From Dryomyza anilis (taxonomy: Eukaryota > Arthropoda > Insecta > Diptera > Dryomyzidae), in assembly GCA_951804985.1 (NCBI GenBank), contig OX638133.1, positions 24,272,963-24,336,962 on the forward strand: DNA of 64,000 nt, given 5' to 3'. The stretch's first letter is position 1, and every line of letters starts with the position of its first letter. This document shows positions 60,901 through 64,000 of this stretch, piece after piece. Below the pieces are notes generated by a model. That model ran no database searches. It was not told the DNA's origin and saw only the letters and a program-made list of their open reading frames with translations. A program made the translations under genes and the position numbers.

Positions 60901-60962
60901 TCTTAAAACCTTCATATCTTCTAAACGGAGCGTCGTATAGGGATCGAAGTTGGCACATTTGA
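42948..60962 (+). repeat. 18-kb satellite array, 158/159-bp monomer
   Basis: The monomer reads, in part: ATCGATAACCGGAGACCAG, AAATCAAGTTTTTAATCTGA, AAAACCTTCATATCTTC, TAAACGGAGCGTCGTAGAGG, GGTCAAAGTTGGCACATTTA and GCTGGATTTTCCAGAGTCAA. Array length divided by unit gives about 113 copies, all in one orientation. Marker differences define subfamilies: GAGACCAGG, GAGACAAGAG or GAGACTAGAG; TTTGCATTTT or TTTGCTTTTT; CCAGAG or CCACAG; TAGCTGG or TAGCAGG. Two deletion classes occur: about 123 bp with TTCGTCATATCTTC (43239, 47430, 48189, 49107, 51135), and about 80 bp with GACAAGAGAGGGG (44001, 44882, 46073, 54115). Scrambled, truncated units crowd the right edge (57.6-61.0 kb). Minus-strand ORFs in it exist only because 159 is divisible by three. 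Confidence 0.97.
49260..53770 (+). repeat. Segmental duplication inside the satellite (offset ~2657 bp)
   Basis: About 1.85 kb at 49260-51110 recurs at 51915-53770. Private variants keep the same spacing: GGACCGTCG at 49301 and 51957, TTTTTAAACTGA (49731 and 52388), ATAGCAAGATTTTCC (about 50448 and 53105), ATCGCTAACC (about 50490 and 53148), AATTGATAACC (50966 and 53624). The offset drifts only by 1-3 bp. Confidence 0.85.
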
Positions 60963-61469
60963 TAGTGATTTCAAAGTCGATTATTTGTGGAAAAATCGGT
61001 CCTAGAGAAATCAGGTGATGTGTCAAGTTTTTTTAAAACCTTCAATTGATTAATATTATAAAAAGTAATTGATGAATTTTTGAAATTGAAAAATCAACTA
61101 ATAGATTTACATTTTCTTATGATGTGGTAAAAAAATTGAGATCATCGATTAAAAACGGACAGATTTATAAAGATTTTTGTAAAAGAATATTTGGCATTTT
61201 AAAAATGTATTTGATGACTTTTCGTACTACAACGACGATATGATAAAATAGTTGTCAAAATAAAAATATTGAACAAACGTTTGATTCAAAGTGCGAAACG
61301 AACGAAACATTTGAAATGCGTTGTACCAATTCTAAATGAAGGGGACTGAAAACGAATCGTTGTCACACTATTTTGTAGCGCCAAAAATATCCTTCAATAT
61401 AAAATTAAAATAACAAATTAAAATTTTTAAATATATATTTGATTAAGATAAACATATTATGTTTCATAT
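60963..61469. other. AT-rich DNA at the right edge of the satellite
   Basis: Unique-looking AT-rich sequence. The satellite stops at GGCACATTTGATAG without a clear insertion boundary. Nothing recognised until the minus-strand transcript end at about 61,470. Confidence 0.4.
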
Positions 61470-61475
61470 TTTATT
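61470..61475 (-). terminator. Polyadenylation signal of a minus-strand transcript
   Basis: AATAAA on the minus strand, 38 bp after the stop of the 43-codon ORF at 61514-61645. Its position fits a transcript ending near 61,450. Confidence 0.5.
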
Positions 61476-61513
61476 AGTATAATATTATTTGAAAAAAAAA
61501 AAATGTTCAGTAT

Positions 61514-61645
61514 TCAATGACTTATCTGCTTCAAAATTCTCACTGGAATCTCTGGTAAATAAATGCAAGCCATAAAGATCATCGGTCCGAACAATATGAA
61601 GAATAACGACCACACACAAATTGTGAACTCCATGATAGGCTCCAT
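61514..61645 (-). CDS. 43-residue putative membrane micropeptide
   Basis: An ATG-to-TGA frame reads MEPIMEFTICVWSLFFILFG followed by PMIFMACIYLPEIPVRILKQ and ISH. One strongly hydrophobic helix (about residues 7-30) is followed by a short tail with basic residues, the usual layout of a single-pass micropeptide. An AATAAA lies 38 bp downstream on the same strand. A good splice acceptor lies about 210 bp upstream, so the ORF would sit in the last exon of a minus-strand transcript. The sequence is more GC-rich than its surroundings. I do not recognise the family. It could be a real small protein, a second cistron, or an unused ORF in a 3' UTR. Confidence 0.45.
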   Translation of the reverse strand: MEPIMEFTICVWSLFFILFGPMIFMACIYLPEIPVRILKQISH

Positions 61646-61804
61646 AAAAATGTGGCTATATATTTTCGAATACAAAACATATAAACTTAAGACTAATCAA
61701 TAGACTACAGGCTAATATCACTAAAGTGTAAAAGTTTGTGTAAAAAAACTAAATATTTTAGAGAGCGTGTGCTCTCGTACTTTAAACAGGTAACTTTGAT
61801 AACG

Positions 61805-61857
61805 TCACATTCGGATGTTGGCTACATCTAAGCGGCCCAAGTTCTTAAGATCGCCAC
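61805..61857 (-). CDS. Possible terminal coding exon of a gene extending beyond the window
   Basis: A polypyrimidine tract and acceptor (TTTTTTATCTTTTCAG) precede an exon which, with two bases completing a codon, reads GDLKNLGRLDVANIRM and then stops (TGA at 61805-61807). The composition is protein-like. The preceding exon was not found in 61,858-64,000, so the gene, if real, continues past the right edge. Alternatively this is 5' UTR of the micropeptide ORF lying 160 bp downstream. Confidence 0.35.
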
Positions 61858-62029
61858 CTGAAAAGATAAAAAATAGGGAAAATTTTATTTTTTTTTAGTA
61901 ATTCAAATATATTAATCAAAAATTGTGTAATGGAAAGAAAAATATGGGGTTCATTTGGTAAAACTATTTGCAAAATAACCAACATGATTTATAATGTCTA
62001 CCCTAATTGTATAAATTTCTACTAGGGTT

Positions 62030-62285
62030 TCAGAATAATACCTGCCAGTATCATACTAGTACCCAGAAGATTTTAATAGTCACTTGTCGAGTAACTCGCA
62101 GTGATGTCACACATTCCGACCAGAAACTAGTAACCCACCGAGATTTTACTAGTTCTACTGGCAAGAATCTACTCTTCAAATCCCTTCCAATAACTTACCA
62201 GTTTTTCACTAGTTTTACTGGCGGATATATACACTTCAAATCCCTACCAGTAACCGATAAGATTTTGCTAGTTTTCACTGGTTAA
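62030..62285. repeat. ~60-bp degenerate repeat (CTAGTTTTACTGGC family)
   Basis: Units contain TACACTTCAAATCCCTACCA and CTAGTTTTACTGGC, four to five times. The pattern resumes after the inserted MITE (TATATACTCTTTAAATTCCT at about 62613), so the MITE landed inside the repeat. Confidence 0.6.
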
Positions 62286-62289
62286 TAAA

Positions 62290-62611
62290 GGGTTTTTAAC
62301 AGGGACGCTACAAAAGTAGAGCGACATGGACAGCAAACGACGCCATATATCTTGCTGCTCTTTTGACATTTTTCTTCAGTAGGGTTTGCCAATTCATGAT
62401 GGAAAGATAAACGAATTCGAATTTCGGTAGTAAATTTTAGTAATGTTGACTCATTGTTGGCTCGTATATCTTTCCATCATGAAATGGCAAACCTTACTGA
62501 AGAGAAATGTCAAAAGAACGGCAGAAATATGGCGTCGTTTGCTATGCCTGTCGCTCTACTTTTGTAGCGTCCCTTGAAAAAAACTTTTGTAGCGCTCTTA
62601 TTGAAAAACCC
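62290..62611. mobile_element. Hairpin MITE (GGGACGCTACAAAAG family), copy B
   Basis: Same family as 34785-35120: GGGTTTTTAACAGGGACGCT on the left, long inverted arms through CAAACGACGCCATAT, and TAGCGTCCC on the right. Here the extra outer segment (GTAGCGCTCTTATTGAAAAA) is on the right end, the mirror image of copy A. About 322 bp, non-coding. Confidence 0.8.
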
Positions 62612-62721
62612 TATATATACTCTTTAAATTCCTACGAGAAACTTAGCAGTATTTTAGCTGTCTAGTAAATTGTTTCTTGTGACAAAATTAATAATCATGA
62701 CTACACCATTTTTAATTGAAA

Positions 62722-64000
62722 TTAGTGATGGTCATTTGCAAGAACAAGACAAGAAATGATAATCTTGTTCTTGTTCTTGCATGCTAAGTCTTGCTCTTGT
62801 TCTTGCATAGGTACATATGATCTTGTTCTTGGTTTACCTACTTGTTTTGCACTTGCTTGCAAGAATATTGCAAAATTTTACTTCTTAAATTTTAAATAAA
62901 AGATGGTAGACAAATATCTTAAACTGCATATTAATTATGAAAACGAATAGAATTTGAACACTAATTGTATTTAAGTTACTTATTTTTAATTGCTTCAACA
63001 AAAAATAAATTATTTTACTAAAAAAAAAGAACATTAAAATTTGAATTATATTTGTTCAAGAATTAACTAATAAAAAATAAATTTATAAATCAAGTGATGT
63101 AGACGAAACAATTCAAAATCTCAAGGCCATAATAAAATGAACATATACGTTTATAATAAATATAAGGAATATTTCGTATAGGCATATTTATGTTTAAAAA
63201 AATCCGTATGCTCAAGTACCGTATGTCAAGAGAACACAAATAATATCTTGCAGGGTAACATTTAGCTTTGCAAACACAAACTCAAACGATACATAGTGAA
63301 CACTAACCGAAAGAAGAGAATACAACAATAACGAATTACGATGCGTATACACACAATTTCACAACGACAACTCTTCGTTGTAATCCTGTATCATCGCATG
63401 GAAACAAACAGACGCATGATAACAGACAGACGCATGACAACGGACAGTCGCATGGCACCACACTGCATGTATTATCTAGTACAGCTATTCCCTCCAAAAA
63501 TTCTATCAAAAGCTTGGATGCTGCTTTATTCGCATTGTTATGGTTGTTGCACGAATCAGCGGATTTGTGAAAAAAAATACGAAAACAGAAATCGATGTAC
63601 GAATTAGCGTAGCGAAGAAAAGAGAAAACAACATTGTTTGTCTATTTTATCTTTTTGAAGCGACTTTTGAAGCACTTTTGAAGCTATTTACCGATTCAGA
63701 AGTGCTTCACAGATCTCATTTTTAAGATGCTTATATTATTTAGCCTTGAAAAACAAAAAAAAAACACACACATCTTCATTAATTTTCACGTTTATAAATA
63801 TTTGCACGCTTTCCATTGTTACTTGTTGTTCAATATTTAGTAATATCATGAATTCTAAAAAAACGCAAGTGTCTTGCTTTTCTTGCAGTGTTGCACTTGC
63901 TCTTATTCTTGCATTTCTTATCTTGTTCTTGTTCTTGCAAGAAAATCTCGATCTTGTTTTCGCTCTTGTTCTTGCAAAAAATGCAAGAACAAAATGCAAG
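62722..64000. mobile_element. hAT-like element with CTTGTTCTTGCA repeats, cut by window edge
   Basis: Starts TAGTGATGGTCATTTGCAAG, a hAT-like end. Clusters of TTCTTGTTCTTGC and its complement lie at 62,735-62,870 and again at 63,890-64,000, so both subterminal regions are visible. The interior is AT-rich with a short GACGCATGATAACAGACA repeat near 63,410. No transposase was recognised; the right end lies at or beyond the window end. Confidence 0.45.

Noticed and set aside
42948..60962. CRISPR-like array
   Set aside because: Monomers are 158/159 bp head to tail without unique spacers, in a eukaryotic context.
42948..60962. CENP-B box in the satellite monomer
   Set aside because: TTC and CGG occur near each other (CTTCTAAACGGAG) but the spacing does not fit the 17-bp CENP-B box.
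55880..61026. Minus-strand ORFs inside the satellite
   Set aside because: They are phased satellite monomers, broken wherever a 158-bp unit or deletion occurs; no start, splice or composition evidence for genes.

Overview
The window is AT-rich eukaryotic DNA with GT-AG introns, animal-type genes and dense transposon debris. Gene content and intron style fit a higher dipteran fly. A tephritid-like or other schizophoran genome is my inference; no species is proven. No rRNA, CRISPR array, prokaryotic gene or confident free-standing tRNA gene is visible.

Layout. (1) 1-3.7 kb: a decayed RTE-like LINE fragment and a 60-bp minisatellite. (2) 3.7-11.1 kb, plus strand: the last 11 coding exons of a natriuretic-peptide-receptor-like receptor guanylate cyclase; its 5' exons are outside the window or unrecognised. 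(3) 11.2-13.2 kb: repeats, including old inverted relatives of the large satellite further right. (4) 14.1-18.7 kb, plus: a complete three-exon fukutin-related protein gene, followed by a 1.3-kb degenerate tandem repeat. (5) 20.6-29.5 kb, minus: a complete 11-exon gene for axonemal outer-arm dynein intermediate chain DNAI1, with a Jockey-like LINE and a tRNA-headed SINE in an intron. (6) 29.5-37.4 kb: intergenic DNA rich in non-autonomous DNA transposons, one with a perfect 8-bp target duplication and a second element nested in it. (7) 37.5-42.4 kb, minus: a complete three-exon DRC5/TCTE1-like gene (nexin-dynein regulatory complex), with a 1.5-kb octanucleotide array in its second intron. (8) 42.9-61.0 kb: an 18-kb satellite array of a 158/159-bp monomer (about 113 copies by length) with higher-order structure. 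(9) 61.0-64.0 kb: the end of a minus-strand transcript carrying a 43-codon membrane-peptide ORF, then more mobile elements.

Two neighbouring genes (DNAI1 and DRC5-like) encode parts of the motile axoneme, which in flies mainly means the sperm tail and some sensory cilia. The guanylate cyclase (cGMP signalling) and FKRP (alpha-dystroglycan ribitol-phosphate glycosylation) are not obviously related to them or to each other. The most notable non-genic content is the satellite array with its dispersed inverted relatives, the octanucleotide intron, and several element families with two or more copies in this one window.
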